Shown here one piece after another: positions 8,710 to 18,168 of a DNA stretch of 64,000 nt. How positions within the stretch are numbered: position 1 is the stretch's first letter; the number at the start of each line of letters is the position of its first letter. Source of the DNA: Streptomyces griseus. Its GTDB lineage: Bacteria > Actinomycetota > Actinomycetes > Streptomycetales > Streptomycetaceae. The stretch lies in assembly GCF_900460065.1 (NCBI RefSeq), contig NZ_UAVD01000057.1:62001-126000 (forward strand), given 5' to 3'. The position numbers and the translations under genes were made by a program. Under the pieces are notes generated by a model that worked only from the letters and a program-made list of their open reading frames with translations, searched no databases and was not told the DNA's origin.

Positions 8710-9758
8710 GAAGAGGTCTCCTCGAACAGTGACGCGTCGGAGGTTCACGCGTCGGGGATATGGCCGACGGGGTTCCGTGTGCCGGGTACGACGTTGCCGT
8801 GGTGCGTCCCGGACGGGCAAGCACGGGCAGGGGGATGTCATCCACGCGTCACGGTATTGACGCTCCGTCAACTGTCCCTATACGTAAGGCAACAAGGGTG
8901 TCATGTCGTGTCCACAGCGGTCTCGTCCGGCCGCCGGGTGGCGGGTCGAGGCGCGGGGCCGTGACCGATCGTCGCGCGCTGCCCGAGGTGTGCGACAAGC
9001 GGGGGCGGAACCGGTCGTCAGGCCACCGGTGCACGGGGCCTGGAAGCGGGGGCGTTGGCGTCGCGGGCGGTGTGGCAGGGTTCCGGGTTTGGCGTGAGGG
9101 GTGGGTCTTCCCTCGAGAGGTGTCGCAGGTTGCGGAGGGGTGCGGCGCTGCGACGGTCCCGGGGGGTGCGCCGCGGTTCACGAGTCCGCTCCCCGCCCCG
9201 CGAGCCACCCTCACCCCTCCCGCCCCTCCCGCCGCCCCGCGCCTGGTCTTCTGGCTCTCGCCCAGGGTCCCCGACCCCGCCACTCGCCTCCCTGTCGGCC
9301 CCTCGTCTCCTCTCCGTCGCCCGCTGTCCTGCCGTTCCGCGTGCCAGGGCGAGGACGCGGACGGTCGTCTGCCCCGGATCTCCGCCCTTCCCCTCCTGCT
9401 TCGTTTCCCGTGCTCCCCGGCCTCGCCCCGTCCAGTCCTCGCTTTGCCTGTTTCTTGTCCTCTGGTCCGTGCTGTGCATGCCTGCTGCCAGTGGCCTGTC
9501 CTGTGTGACGGTGTGGTCGTGTACGAACGCGCTGGATTCTTCGTCGTCGATGGTGGTACAGAAATGTTCACTCTTATCGGGTACGGCGGCTTTGTTCTAC
9601 TTTCTGGTGTTTTCATCGTGGTCGTAGCCGCGGCCGGTGCTGTTTCTGTATGTGGTCCGGTGCCGGTTTGGACGTCAAGTCGGCGGGGGCGGGTAGAAGG
9701 GGCGGAGGGCCACGATTCGGTTCTGGATTTTTCGGTGAGCGGATGGAGAGGTGTGGAT
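8710..9758. other. long region without a clear gene
   Basis: An open frame crosses it, but its composition is Pro/Arg/Ser-rich and not protein-like until about 9564. It contains a marked C-rich, G-poor tract near 9190-9400. A short hydrophobic stretch (GFVLLSGVFIVVVAAAGAV) at 9564-9650 could be an N-terminal membrane anchor of the next gene if translation starts at ATG 9564. Confidence 0.45.
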
Positions 9759-10205
9759 GTGGCCGATTCTGAGATGAGGGCGGTGGGCTGGGCGCAGTCC
9801 TTCCCGATGTCCCAGGGGGTGCGGGCGGGGCGTCGGTGGGTTCGGGGGCATCTCGATTCGCTGGAGTGGGCGAAGAGTGCCCCCGATGTGGTGGATTCGG
9901 TGCTTCTGGCCGTGACCGAGCTCATCACGAACGCGCACAAGCACGCTCGTAGCGATGCCCAGCTCGTTCTGACCTGGGACAGCGCCTGTTTGCACGTGAG
10001 TGTTCATGACTCCAGTCCGGAGCCGCCGGTTCCATCCGACCGGGGCCTCGACGCGACCGGGGGACGAGGCCTCGCGATCGTCCAGGCGCTGTCCGACGGG
10101 TGGGAGCACCATCCGCAGCGCGACGGCAAGACGGTGACGGCCTGCTTCGTCCCGCCCGGGTACCCCGCGCCGGATCAAGCTCTCAGCCCTGACGGTGCCG
10201 ACTGA
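9759..10205 (+). CDS. HATPase_c ATP-binding regulator, anti-sigma/RsbW-like
   Basis: A 148-residue GHKL-fold ATPase. It has an N-box (LAVTELITNAHKHA) and glycine-rich lid motifs (DATGGRGLAIV), as in the many orphan RsbW/SpoIIAB-like anti-sigma or serine-kinase proteins of Streptomyces. No sigma factor or STAS partner is adjacent, so its target is unknown. GTG 9759 is chosen because GGAGAGG lies seven bases upstream. ATG 9564 would add a membrane segment but has no ribosome site. Confidence 0.8.
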   Translation: MADSEMRAVGWAQSFPMSQGVRAGRRWVRGHLDSLEWAKSAPDVVDSVLLAVTELITNAHKHARSDAQLVLTWDSACLHVSVHDSSPEPPVPSDRGLDATGGRGLAIVQALSDGWEHHPQRDGKTVTACFVPPGYPAPDQALSPDGAD

Positions 10206-10499
10206 CCGGTTGCGTACCGGCGCCACACGCCGACATCAGGCCCGGGGGCCCGGGGGCCCTCCCCGTACGTCGCCACGAAGCGCGAACCTTGACGTTTCAT
10301 CAGGGACGGTCCGGGGCTCTCGGTCGCGAGCAGTGGTCGCAACCGCTGGATGACCCGCGCGCCGCTTGGTGAAGTAGCGAGCGGGCGGAGGTCACGGCAG
10401 GGGGGCGCGCCGATCTGACCCCGGACACGTGGGCTCTGGTCGGGGGCGGGTGTGGGAGTGCCTGAGCGGGGTGGGGGCGGCTGCTGGCGCTGGCCGAGG
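10206..10499. other. short intergenic region, nothing recognised
   Basis: GC-rich sequence with no convincing gene or hairpin. Confidence 0.4.
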
Positions 10500-10724
10500 A
10501 TACGGATGCTGCCCTTCGATCCGCTGGCCCGGGACGCCTGTGTGAGCGCGGAGTGCAACTCGTCAGCGACTGCGGCAGGCTGCTGGCGGTCTGGGTCGGC
10601 TCTCCGTCCAGCGGCCGGGACGCCTTCGCGCACATGGCGGCGTACGCGCGCGCTCGTGGCATCCGGGTGGGGACTGTCCGGCCCTTGGTTGCGGGCTCTG
10701 AACCGGCCGGTCCTGCGCTGTCGC
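10500..10724 (+). pseudogene. remnant of a Rossmann-like conserved hypothetical
   Basis: Two overlapping frames resemble the C-terminus of a common Streptomyces hypothetical family: MLPFDPLARDA in one frame, then LVSDCGRLLAVWVGSPSSG, AAYARARGIRV in another. The latter resembles the LLAVWDG...VVAYARERGVPV pattern of that family. There is no start codon with a ribosome site and the frame changes, so it is treated as decayed. The family assignment is from memory of the motif only. Confidence 0.3.
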
Positions 10725-10769
10725 TTCGCGCGCGCCGACACAGGCGCTGACGGTCACTTCACGAACCCG

Positions 10770-11237
10770 TCATCGGTCTCTGCCGGTCTTTCGCACATGG
10801 GTGGAGTCGGCTGTGAGGGGGGCGCCATCGACCCCGGTCGGCGTGAAGTCCGGGACGCGGGCGCCGTGCTCGTCGACCAGGGTGGAGTGGGGCTCGCCGG
10901 GATCGAAGGCATGGCGCTCTCCCCACTGGCGCAGGGTCAGGAGCGCGGGGAAGAGGTCGCGGCCGCTTTCGGTGAGCACGTACTCCAGGCGGCGGCCTGT
11001 GGGCGCGGTCTGCTGGGCCAGGAGCCCGTGATCGCAGAGCTTTCGCAGGCGGTCGCTCAGGATGTTGCGGGCGATGCCGGTGCGTCGCTGGAACTCGGTG
11101 AAGGAACGGGCGCCGTCCATCGCGTCCCGGACGACCAGGAGGCTCCAGCGGTCGCCGACAAGGTCAAGCGTGCGGGCGACGGGGCAGTCGGGATCGGTCC
11201 AGGCGTGGTTCTCGGCGCCGGCGGAGGAGCGCGGCAT
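10770..11237 (-). CDS. HxlR-family winged-helix regulator
   Basis: A 155-residue regulator. The N-terminal redox-type Cys is in the family motif CPVARTLDLVGDRWSLLVV, followed by the recognition region FTEFQRRTGIARNILSDRL and a wing with GRRLEYVLTESG. HxlR proteins are dimeric regulators that often sense electrophiles through the N-terminal Cys. The gene is divergent from an MFS exporter, with an AT-richer gap of about 90 bases, so it is likely the repressor of that transporter and of itself. Confidence 0.9.
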   Translation of the reverse strand: MPRSSAGAENHAWTDPDCPVARTLDLVGDRWSLLVVRDAMDGARSFTEFQRRTGIARNILSDRLRKLCDHGLLAQQTAPTGRRLEYVLTESGRDLFPALLTLRQWGERHAFDPGEPHSTLVDEHGARVPDFTPTGVDGAPLTADSTHVRKTGRDR

Positions 11238-11325
11238 GACACCTCCTGAATGAGTTGCAGATTGAGACCATGATGCCCTATCGTCAAATTGGTTTCACTT
11301 TGCTACTTATTTTTGATGGGATGAG

Positions 11326-12612
11326 ATGGACGTTTGGCGACGGTTGCTGCTTGCGGTCGTGTGCGGTGTCGCGGTGGCGAGCGTTTACGCCGCGCAGCCG
11401 GTGCTCGCGCCGATGGGGGACAGCCTCGGCGTCCCGGCGGGACAGCTGGGGTTGATTGTCTCGATCGGCCAGCTCGGCTACCTGGTCGGGCTGGTGCTGC
11501 TGGTCCCGCTCGGCGATCTGGTCACCAACAGGCGCCGGCTTATCGCGGGGCACCTCGTCGCAACGGCCGCCGGCCTGCTTCTGACCTCGGTGGCTTCAAC
11601 CTCGTGGTTGGCCTTCGCGGGACTTGCGCTGGCTGGGATGTTCGCGGTCGTGGTGCAGACTGCGGTGGCATACGCGGCATCGGTCTCGCCGCCCGTTGAG
11701 CGCGGACGGAACATCGGGGTCGTGACCTCAGGCGTGGTGGTGGGCATCCTCGGCGCTCGGGTCGTCACCGGAGTGTTTGCCGAGCAGTGGGGCTGGCGGA
11801 GCGTCTACGCGGCGCTCGGCGTGCTGGCACTCGGGCTCGCTGTCCTCGTTCTGCGGGCTCTGCCCTCGGACGAGCGGTCCAGTCGGCCCGCAGGCTACCG
11901 GCAGGTTGTCGTTGCGTTCGGCGCGCTGTTCGGGGAGAGGATCTTCCTGACGCGCGGCCTCATCGCGTTCTTTCTGTTCGCGTCCTTCGGGACGCTGTGG
12001 AGCGGGCTGTCGCTGCCGCTGACGGATGCACCCTGGCACTTCGGTGAGAGCCAGGTCGGCATGCTCGGTGTCGCTGGACTCGCGGGCTCGCTGGGCGCGG
12101 CACGCGCGGGACGCTGGGCCGACACGGGACGGGCGGTTCCGATGGCGGGCTTCGCGCTGGCCCTGCTCATCGTCTCCTGGGCCGCGATCGCCCAGCTGCC
12201 CTGGTCCCTGTGGCTACTCATCGTCGGTGTCATGGTGCTCGACTTCGCGGTGCAGGTCGTGCACGTGAGCAACCAGCACCTGCTCACCAGTACGTATGTG
12301 GGGCGCGCCAGCAGCGCTATCGGCGGCTACATGGTCTTCTACTCTCTCGGCTCTGCCCTTGGTGCAGCCGCCACCACCTCCGTCTTCACTTCCTACGGAT
12401 GGACCGGATCGAGCATCCTCGGAGCCGGATTCGCCGTCTGCGCCCTGGTCGCCTGGGTGGCTGGCAGGGGCGGGTTCCCCGGTGCACCCAAGGCCGTGGC
12501 CGGGGCGCCGAAGACCTGCGGTCACCCTGGGGCACCTGCAACGCCACCTGGGTCAGGGACACACCGCCCACCAGCAGGCCGTCCCCGCACCGCGCCAGAA
12601 TCGGGACCCTAG
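11326..12612 (+). CDS. MFS transporter (drug-efflux type)
   Basis: A 12-helix major facilitator with the loop 2-3 motif PLGDLVTNRRRL and the C-motif-like VVVGILGARVVTGVF typical of proton-drug antiporters. It probably exports a toxic compound under control of the divergent HxlR regulator. About 50 residues after the last helix (from KAVAGAPKTC onward) are low-complexity Pro/Thr/Gly sequence, unusual for the family. The original stop may have been lost and replaced by downstream sequence. Confidence 0.85.
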   Translation: MDVWRRLLLAVVCGVAVASVYAAQPVLAPMGDSLGVPAGQLGLIVSIGQLGYLVGLVLLVPLGDLVTNRRRLIAGHLVATAAGLLLTSVASTSWLAFAGLALAGMFAVVVQTAVAYAASVSPPVERGRNIGVVTSGVVVGILGARVVTGVFAEQWGWRSVYAALGVLALGLAVLVLRALPSDERSSRPAGYRQVVVAFGALFGERIFLTRGLIAFFLFASFGTLWSGLSLPLTDAPWHFGESQVGMLGVAGLAGSLGAARAGRWADTGRAVPMAGFALALLIVSWAAIAQLPWSLWLLIVGVMVLDFAVQVVHVSNQHLLTSTYVGRASSAIGGYMVFYSLGSALGAAATTSVFTSYGWTGSSILGAGFAVCALVAWVAGRGGFPGAPKAVAGAPKTCGHPGAPATPPGSGTHRPPAGRPRTAPESGP

Positions 12613-13076
12613 TCCCCGGCCGCCCGGCACCCCACTCCTACGCCATGACGATGCACCACCCTCTGGTCCCGCCAGGACATGCCGGAAAACTTCGGCGGTA
12701 GGCCCCCCCTTTACGCCTTTGCCGGTCCAGGCGTGAAGCGACAGGCCCGGCCTCTGGCGGCAGTCCGGTCGCTGGTGGCGTGCCGAGCCAGCCGGCGTCC
12801 CGCGAGCTCGCGGGACCCGCGCTCGTCACGAAAGATCTCCGGGTAGGTGGAGCCGACAATCCCCACCGCCCGGTCATACGCGGTCAGTTGCTGGTGGCGA
12901 TCGTCGCTCACGGCGGCGAGCCTCTCGGGCACGACCGAGGACAACTCTCCTCGTGGCGGATCCGGCCAACCAGTCGCTTTGCGTCATCATCCGGCAACTG
13001 CCAGGCACAACGGTGCAGGTTGCGGATACATAAGGGGGTCGGAACGGGACCGAGGGTGATCCAGGGGCGGGGCGGG
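12613..13076. other. region with one doubtful small frame
   Basis: A minus-strand frame at 12711-12944 encodes 77 residues beginning MSSVVPERLAAVSDDRH that look more protein-like than chance, but no family is recognised and its C-terminus is low quality. Otherwise nothing was seen. Confidence 0.3.
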
Positions 13077-13287
13077 ATGCTGACCATCAACGTAGGAGTG
13101 CTGCTCGCCGTCATCGTCCTGCTGCGGTTACGCCGCCGCACCGAGGCCCGGAGCCGGAACGACGAGAAGCTGACCGTGATCATCGTGCTCGCTCTCGGCG
13201 TCGTCATCGCCCCGACCCCGCTGGGGGGAGGGCATCGGCGACTTCCTGGGCCAGCTCGCCTCCGGCGTCACCAACTCCTCCCGCTGA
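13077..13287 (+). pseudogene. small mobile-element membrane protein, frame broken in a G run
   Basis: It starts MLTINVGVLLAVIVLLRLRR, a single hydrophobic helix followed by a basic stretch, and continues to VVIAPTPLG in one frame. The sensible continuation GEGIGDFLGQLASGVTNSS and stop lie in another frame, reached by removing one G from the run of six near 13221-13226. Small proteins like this precede Mrr-like genes in Streptomyces integrative elements. Either a real frameshift or a sequencing error explains the break. Confidence 0.55.
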
Positions 13288-13303
13288 AACCGGAGCGCGC
13301 CCG

Positions 13304-14035
13304 ATGGCCAACCGCCGCCCACCACCTCGCCGCAGGCCCGCAGCACGCCACCCCGCACGCCGCACCACCCCGTTGAGGCGCCGCCGCTCACGCCGGCAGC
13401 AGCACCGCGACAACCAACTGCTGCTACTCGGATTAGCCGCCGCCGCGGGCCTCGCCCTGGTCTGGGCGGTCGTCTCCTGGCTGCTGGTGAACTGGTGGGC
13501 TCTTGTCATAATCGGGGCACTCGCCGCCGTCGTCGGGACAGTGTGGGTCCACCGGTACCGCCAGCAGCAGGCATGGGACCGGGTACGGCAGCAAGCGCTG
13601 CGGTACGGGCTCCCACAGCTGGACGCCCTGCACCACCGAGACTTCGAGTACGCGATCCGCGACCTGATGCGCCGCGACGGATGCACCGACGCCCGGCAGA
13701 TCGGCGGGGCGGGCGACAACGGCGCCGACGTCCTGGCCACCGACCCGCTGGGCCGCTCCTGGGTCATCCAGGTAAAGCACCGCCGCGACGGAGACCGCGG
13801 CTCCCCGGTCGGCACCCCCGACCTCCAGCGCGTCAACGGCACCGCCCGCCAGCTCTACGGCGCCGACATCGTCCTGGTCGTCACCAACGGACGCTTCTCC
13901 ACCCGCTGCGCGCCCCTGGCCCAGCAGCTGCACATGCACCTCGCCGACCGGCGCACCCTGGCGACCTGGGCCGGCGGAGGGCGCCCTTTGTGGGAGCTCC
14001 TGCCGAAGATTCCTCCGCCCCGCAAAGGACGGTAG
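13304..14035 (+). CDS. membrane-anchored Mrr-type restriction endonuclease
   Basis: A 243-residue protein. A basic N-terminus is followed by two helices (residues about 45-85, LLLLGLAAAAGLALVWAVV and WWALVIIGALAAVVGTVWV) and then a PD-(D/E)xK nuclease domain of the Mrr family. The domain has HHRDFEYAIRDLMRRDG, GDNGADVLATD, and the catalytic VIQVKH. Mrr enzymes cut modified foreign DNA; membrane-tethered versions are common in actinobacterial integrative elements. It starts 17 bases after the small membrane protein, so the two form one unit. Confidence 0.75.
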   Translation: MANRRPPPRRRPAARHPARRTTPLRRRRSRRQQHRDNQLLLLGLAAAAGLALVWAVVSWLLVNWWALVIIGALAAVVGTVWVHRYRQQQAWDRVRQQALRYGLPQLDALHHRDFEYAIRDLMRRDGCTDARQIGGAGDNGADVLATDPLGRSWVIQVKHRRDGDRGSPVGTPDLQRVNGTARQLYGADIVLVVTNGRFSTRCAPLAQQLHMHLADRRTLATWAGGGRPLWELLPKIPPPRKGR

Positions 14036-14046
14036 AGCGTCCACCG

Positions 14047-14350
14047 TCACGGGCCTGTGCCGAGCGGTTCGCTGGTCAACCCGCGCACCGCCCGGCAGGA
14101 CCAGGACCTCGGATGGGGCGTCGCGCTATCCCGGGGCCGGCTCATACCTCTCGCCGAGCACGAAGGTGCCAAGTGGGGGTGGATCCACACACGCTCCTGG
14201 GACGCGAGGGCCTCCATGGCGGCCCCCACAACTGTCTGAGCAACGCCGTACCGCCGGCACAGGGCCTTGTACGTCGGCAGTTTGGTGACCGGTGGGTAGG
14301 TATCGGTATCCGCGAGGAGGCTTTCCAGTCCGTCGTAGACCCGGCGCCCG
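14047..14350 (-). pseudogene. GntR-type regulator remnant of an integrative element
   Basis: The frame reads VYDGLESLLADTDTYPPVTKLPTYKALCRRYGVAQTVVGAAMEAL without a stop, which is a GntR-type winged helix as encoded by actinomycete integrative elements. Its 5' end is cut where the IS3 remnant begins at about 14350-14370, leaving no start codon. With the neighbouring small membrane protein and Mrr-like gene it suggests a decayed integrative element. Confidence 0.55.
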
Positions 14351-14370
14351 AGGGCGCCTTGCCTGTGTTG

Positions 14371-14670
14371 GGTCGGTTGCGGACGCGTATGACAACGCGA
14401 TGGGCGAGGCCCCGAACGGCACCTTCAAGCCCGAGCTCATCGAGATGCGGAGCCCCTGGAAGGACGTCGACCAGGTCGAGCGGGCGACCCTCCAACGGAT
14501 CACCCGGTACAACGAAGATCGTCTTCACTCCGCGCTCGACCACGTGCCGCCCGACGAGTACGAGGAAGCCTTCCGGCGAAGCCAGGAGCAGCCCCCGCAG
14601 TCGCCTGAAGCAACATCACCGGACTCCGCGAGACCCGGGTTGGCTCACGTCGGCCCGGAGACGCGAAGCA
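14371..14670 (+). pseudogene. IS3-family transposase (OrfB) C-terminal remnant
   Basis: The frame encodes the end of an rve-type integrase core: GSVADAYDNAMGE, NGTFKPELIE, and the last catalytic region RITRYNEDRLHSALDHVPP. The N-terminal two thirds are missing, and no stop occurs at the usual end; the frame runs into the next gene on the opposite strand. It is a truncated remnant. Confidence 0.7.
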
Positions 14671-14809
14671 GTGAACGATACTGGGGCTCTCCGCCAGACC
14701 GTGTCGTCTCCGTGCTGTGGGAGCGAGCAGCGTCAAAAACTGTCGGCGACAGCGACCGCACTCGTGGGCTGACCACTGCACCGAGGATGTCTGTCAAAGC
14801 GGATCAAGG

Positions 14810-17800
14810 TCAGTCGTGCTCCGCCGACTGCCGCATCCACTCGGGCACCTCTTCTCCGGCCACAGCGCGGAACTCCTCACTCACGCCGGAGGGGGCGGCG
14901 GCGAATGCGGCGCGCAGAAACCCGGTGGCCATGTCGTCGAGGGCCCTGTCCGGGATCGGTAACCGTGACAAGAGTGCTTTGGCCTCCACCAGCGGCGCGA
15001 CGGCCCCGCGAAAGTCCCCGGCCTCCACGCTCGCGTATCCACTGACGACCAGGCTCTGTGCCAGGTCGTGAAGGTGAGCCCCCGGAATTGACTCACTCAG
15101 CTCCCGGGCCAGCACAACAGCCTGATGCGTAAGTGGTCGCGCCTCCTCAGGACGAGCGTTCTCCACAAGACGCACAGCATGGTTGTTCAGCGCCATGGCG
15201 AGGTCCGGGAGGTAGGTGTTCCGGCTGCGGAGCACCAGTTCCCTGTAGTGCCCCAGGGCCTCCTCCGACAGCGGCAACGCCCCCTCGTCGTCATCGTTCT
15301 CCGCAAAACGCAGTGCATGGTTGTTCAGCGCACTGGCGAGGCCCGGGAGGTAGATGCTCCGGCTGCGGGCCACCAGTTCCCGGTAGTACCCCAGGACCTC
15401 TTCGGATGCCTCCATTGCCTGTTCCTGAAGGTCGTTCTCGGCCAGGCGCACAGCATGGTTGTTCAGCGCCACGGCGAGCTCCGGAAGGTAGGCGTCGCCG
15501 TCCCGGTTCAGCTCTCTGCTCAGTCGCACGCCCTCGTCGGACACCTCCAGGGCCTCTCGCAGGCGCCCGGCCTCCGCCAGCCGCACGGCGTGGTTGTTCA
15601 CCACACTCACGAGATCGGGACGAACGCCCATCCCGCCCCGGTCGACGATGTCCCGGTAGTGCGTGAGCGCCCTCTCTGAAACGGCCAACGCTTCATCGAG
15701 GCGTCCCACCTCGGAGAGGCGGACCCCCTCGTTGCTCAGTGCGTTGACCAAGGAGGGCAGGTAGGCACCGTCCCGTTCGGCGAGGTCGGCGAAGAGTCCG
15801 GACAGCACGCTGGCCACGGAAGCGCTGAAGAAGGCAAGGCTGACCGGCCCATCGGGCAGGCTGTCATTGGCACGCCAGCTCTGGATGCTCAGGGCCGCGG
15901 GGTCGCGGGCGGCCAGGTCACGCAGCCCGTCCAGCAGGGCGGCCCGGTGATCCGGCACCGTGGCGAGGAGGGGCGCGGCGGCGGCGAAGGGGTCGGGGTG
16001 GTCGGCGATCAGCCGTCGGATCTCCTGGTCCAGCACCATCCGGAACGGTTCGTGGACTGCCGTCCGGGCCAGGGCGAACAGTGCTGTCTGAGCTGCGTCC
16101 AGGGTTCTCACGAGAGGTGCGATGCTGGGGAGCAGGTCGGCATGCACCCGTTTCTCCGGGATTCCGCCGGTCTCGGTCGCGTCCGTCGTCCTGCTGCTGT
16201 GCGTCTCGGTGAGGATGCCGCCCAATAGGTACTCGGCCAGTCGATCGGGCTGGACTTGGCCCAAGGCCAGAGGTTGGTCGGCCGGTGCCGGATAGAGGGA
16301 GGCCAGCCAGTCCGCGACGTCCTCCGAGTGCCGTTGGTCGGCGAGGGCGCCGATCTGGCGAGTGGTTTCCGCGTCGCAGGGACCGAGGAGGATCGCGGCG
16401 GCCAGGGAACGGTCGAGCGCGCGCAAGCCCTGTCGCCTGCGGCGGGCCCGGTCAGTGGCGGTGGCATCGGCCAGTGCGTTGTCGGCGAGGAGCCCTCTCG
16501 CTGCGGCGCTGCGGTGCAGGTAGCCGCGTTCGTGCTCGGCCAACCGCTGTTCCGGGGTACTGTCCGGGACTGGTCCGGTACCCGCCGCTGTCTGCATCAG
16601 GTCCAGCAGCGCGGTCATCTGGAGCGTCAGTGCGTTCCCTGCCGTGCCGTCCAGTGCGGGTGGTGCGGCGGCGAGGCGGCGAGCGAGGTCCCGCCAGTCC
16701 GTCGGAGGCCTTCGCCCCACCACCGGCTCGGGCAGCTCCTGAAGACCGCGGGCCAGCCAGGTGACCGAGGAGATGTAGGTCGCGCGCCGTGCCGCGGTCC
16801 CGGTGCTGAGTGATCCCAGAGGCAACAGGCTTGCTGCCGAACCGAGTTCTTCCTCCAGATTCCGCCACCAGACGCCTTCGGATCTCGCCAGCAGCAGCAC
16901 CCGCCTCGGCAGCTGCCGAGATGCGTCGGCCAGGCCGCTGATCAGAGTGTCGGCGAACACGGGGTGCGCCTCGGCGTAGTCGGTGGCCACGAGTGCCGGG
17001 ACGGTGCAGTCGCCGAGCCGATCCACCAGACGGCGTGCCCGCTTCTCCTGCTCCTTCTCGTCCGGTACCCGTCGGCCCGGACGGTCGTCCACCGGACGCG
17101 CCTCTTCGGCCAGGCCGACCGCCCAACCCGACGCCCGGCTCTGCCGCAAGAACTCGCGGGCCAAGCGGCTCTTGCCCGCGCCGCCTTCTCCGGTGACCAG
17201 TACCACCGACACCGCCGGATCGCTGCCGTCCCGCCATGCCGCCAGCGCGGCCAGCTCCTCCAACCTGCCGCGGAAGGCGACGGTCTCGGCCGCCCCCGCG
17301 AGCAGGGAGCCGGGTGTGCGTGCCGTGAGTGGCGTCAGGCGACAGTCCAGCGAGCCCGCCAGTTCCACGGGCTCGACCACGGGGGGATGCCCGGTGTGCT
17401 CCTCCACAAGCTCCGCGAAGCGGAGGCTGGTGCAGAACCGCCAGACCGGCGCGGCCAGCAGGCGCCGGTTCTCGAATTCGCCGACATCCTCGACCACCAC
17501 CCCGACGAGTAGATGCCGCCCCGCGCCGTCCCTGCAGAAGACAGCGGTGCCGGACGCCCCGGCCCACGCCCGCACGCCGTGGCGGCGCGAACGCGGGGCC
17601 GTCTTCTGGTCCAGCACCACCGTATTCAGGGGACCCGTGGCCAACGGCGGCAGGGTTCCACCCAGCTGTTCGACCTCGCGCCGGCCGTTCTCGTCCTCCG
17701 CAAGCAGCGGGAATCCCAAGCCCTCGTAAGCCGGGCGGCGGGTACCGATCGGCCGACCCCAGCGCACTTCTCCCGCGCAGGGCACCGGCTCGGTCAGACT

Positions 17801-18166
17801 CAGCAGTGCCACATCGAGAGCGCCGTCGAACCCTCTGTCGCTCTCAAGGCCCGCGACATCACGCCTGTTGCGTACCGAGCCCACGCCCGTGCTCTCGGGC
17901 TGGTCGGTATCCGAGTCCGCTGCCGTTTGTGCACCGGCACTGGCATCGACCGTGGGCCAGCACAGCCGCGCCCGTCGACGCAGCGGCTTTTCTGCCCCAC
18001 CCGGAGAGCCGATCCGCACCGAGATGCGCGGCAGCACACGGCCCTTGCGAAACACCACATGACGGGCAGTCAGCACCAGTCGTGGCCCCAGTAGATAGCC
18101 CGAGCCGTAGCTCTGCTGCACTGATTCCGTGCCGGCCCGTATGTCGACCAGGGCGAGCGGGTCCAT
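14810..18166 (-). CDS. trypsin-NTPase-TPR conflict-system protein
   Basis: A 1118-residue protein with three parts. Residues 1-240 are an S1-type protease domain: His36 (LTARHVV), Asp118 (ALDVALLSL) and Ser205 (AGASGTAVF) form a plausible triad, and there is no signal peptide, so it acts in the cytoplasm. From about residue 300 comes an NTPase of the STAND/AAA type with Walker A GEGGAGKS (326-333) and a Walker B-like region PALVATDY. The C-terminal third has at least five TPR-like repeats of about 50 residues sharing NNHAVRLAE. This is the architecture described for NTP-dependent conflict systems of multicellular bacteria (Kaur, Aravind and colleagues). It starts two bases after the trypco2 gene. 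The TPRs probably sense an invader signal and the NTPase gates the protease; that mechanism is inferred. Confidence 0.85.
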   Translation of the reverse strand: MDPLALVDIRAGTESVQQSYGSGYLLGPRLVLTARHVVFRKGRVLPRISVRIGSPGGAEKPLRRRARLCWPTVDASAGAQTAADSDTDQPESTGVGSVRNRRDVAGLESDRGFDGALDVALLSLTEPVPCAGEVRWGRPIGTRRPAYEGLGFPLLAEDENGRREVEQLGGTLPPLATGPLNTVVLDQKTAPRSRRHGVRAWAGASGTAVFCRDGAGRHLLVGVVVEDVGEFENRRLLAAPVWRFCTSLRFAELVEEHTGHPPVVEPVELAGSLDCRLTPLTARTPGSLLAGAAETVAFRGRLEELAALAAWRDGSDPAVSVVLVTGEGGAGKSRLAREFLRQSRASGWAVGLAEEARPVDDRPGRRVPDEKEQEKRARRLVDRLGDCTVPALVATDYAEAHPVFADTLISGLADASRQLPRRVLLLARSEGVWWRNLEEELGSAASLLPLGSLSTGTAARRATYISSVTWLARGLQELPEPVVGRRPPTDWRDLARRLAAAPPALDGTAGNALTLQMTALLDLMQTAAGTGPVPDSTPEQRLAEHERGYLHRSAAARGLLADNALADATATDRARRRRQGLRALDRSLAAAILLGPCDAETTRQIGALADQRHSEDVADWLASLYPAPADQPLALGQVQPDRLAEYLLGGILTETHSSRTTDATETGGIPEKRVHADLLPSIAPLVRTLDAAQTALFALARTAVHEPFRMVLDQEIRRLIADHPDPFAAAAPLLATVPDHRAALLDGLRDLAARDPAALSIQSWRANDSLPDGPVSLAFFSASVASVLSGLFADLAERDGAYLPSLVNALSNEGVRLSEVGRLDEALAVSERALTHYRDIVDRGGMGVRPDLVSVVNNHAVRLAEAGRLREALEVSDEGVRLSRELNRDGDAYLPELAVALNNHAVRLAENDLQEQAMEASEEVLGYYRELVARSRSIYLPGLASALNNHALRFAENDDDEGALPLSEEALGHYRELVLRSRNTYLPDLAMALNNHAVRLVENARPEEARPLTHQAVVLARELSESIPGAHLHDLAQSLVVSGYASVEAGDFRGAVAPLVEAKALLSRLPIPDRALDDMATGFLRAAFAAAPSGVSEEFRAVAGEEVPEWMRQSAEHD

Positions 18167-18168
18167 AC

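Noticed and set aside
6467..8845. A very long minus-strand frame through the CGNR remnant and subtilisin region
   Set aside because: It is out of frame with the subtilisin, Arg/Pro-rich, and only its end (azlD) is protein-like.
8760..9563. Long N-terminal extension of the HATPase gene
   Set aside because: The extension is Pro/Arg/Ser-rich and not conserved-looking; a good ribosome site supports GTG 9759.
10452..11249. Plus-strand frame opposite the HxlR regulator
   Set aside because: It is the complement of a clear HxlR gene and has no family of its own.
15150..15760. Repeated DNA that might suggest a CRISPR array
   Set aside because: The repeats are about 150 bases apart, in frame, and encode TPR-like units.
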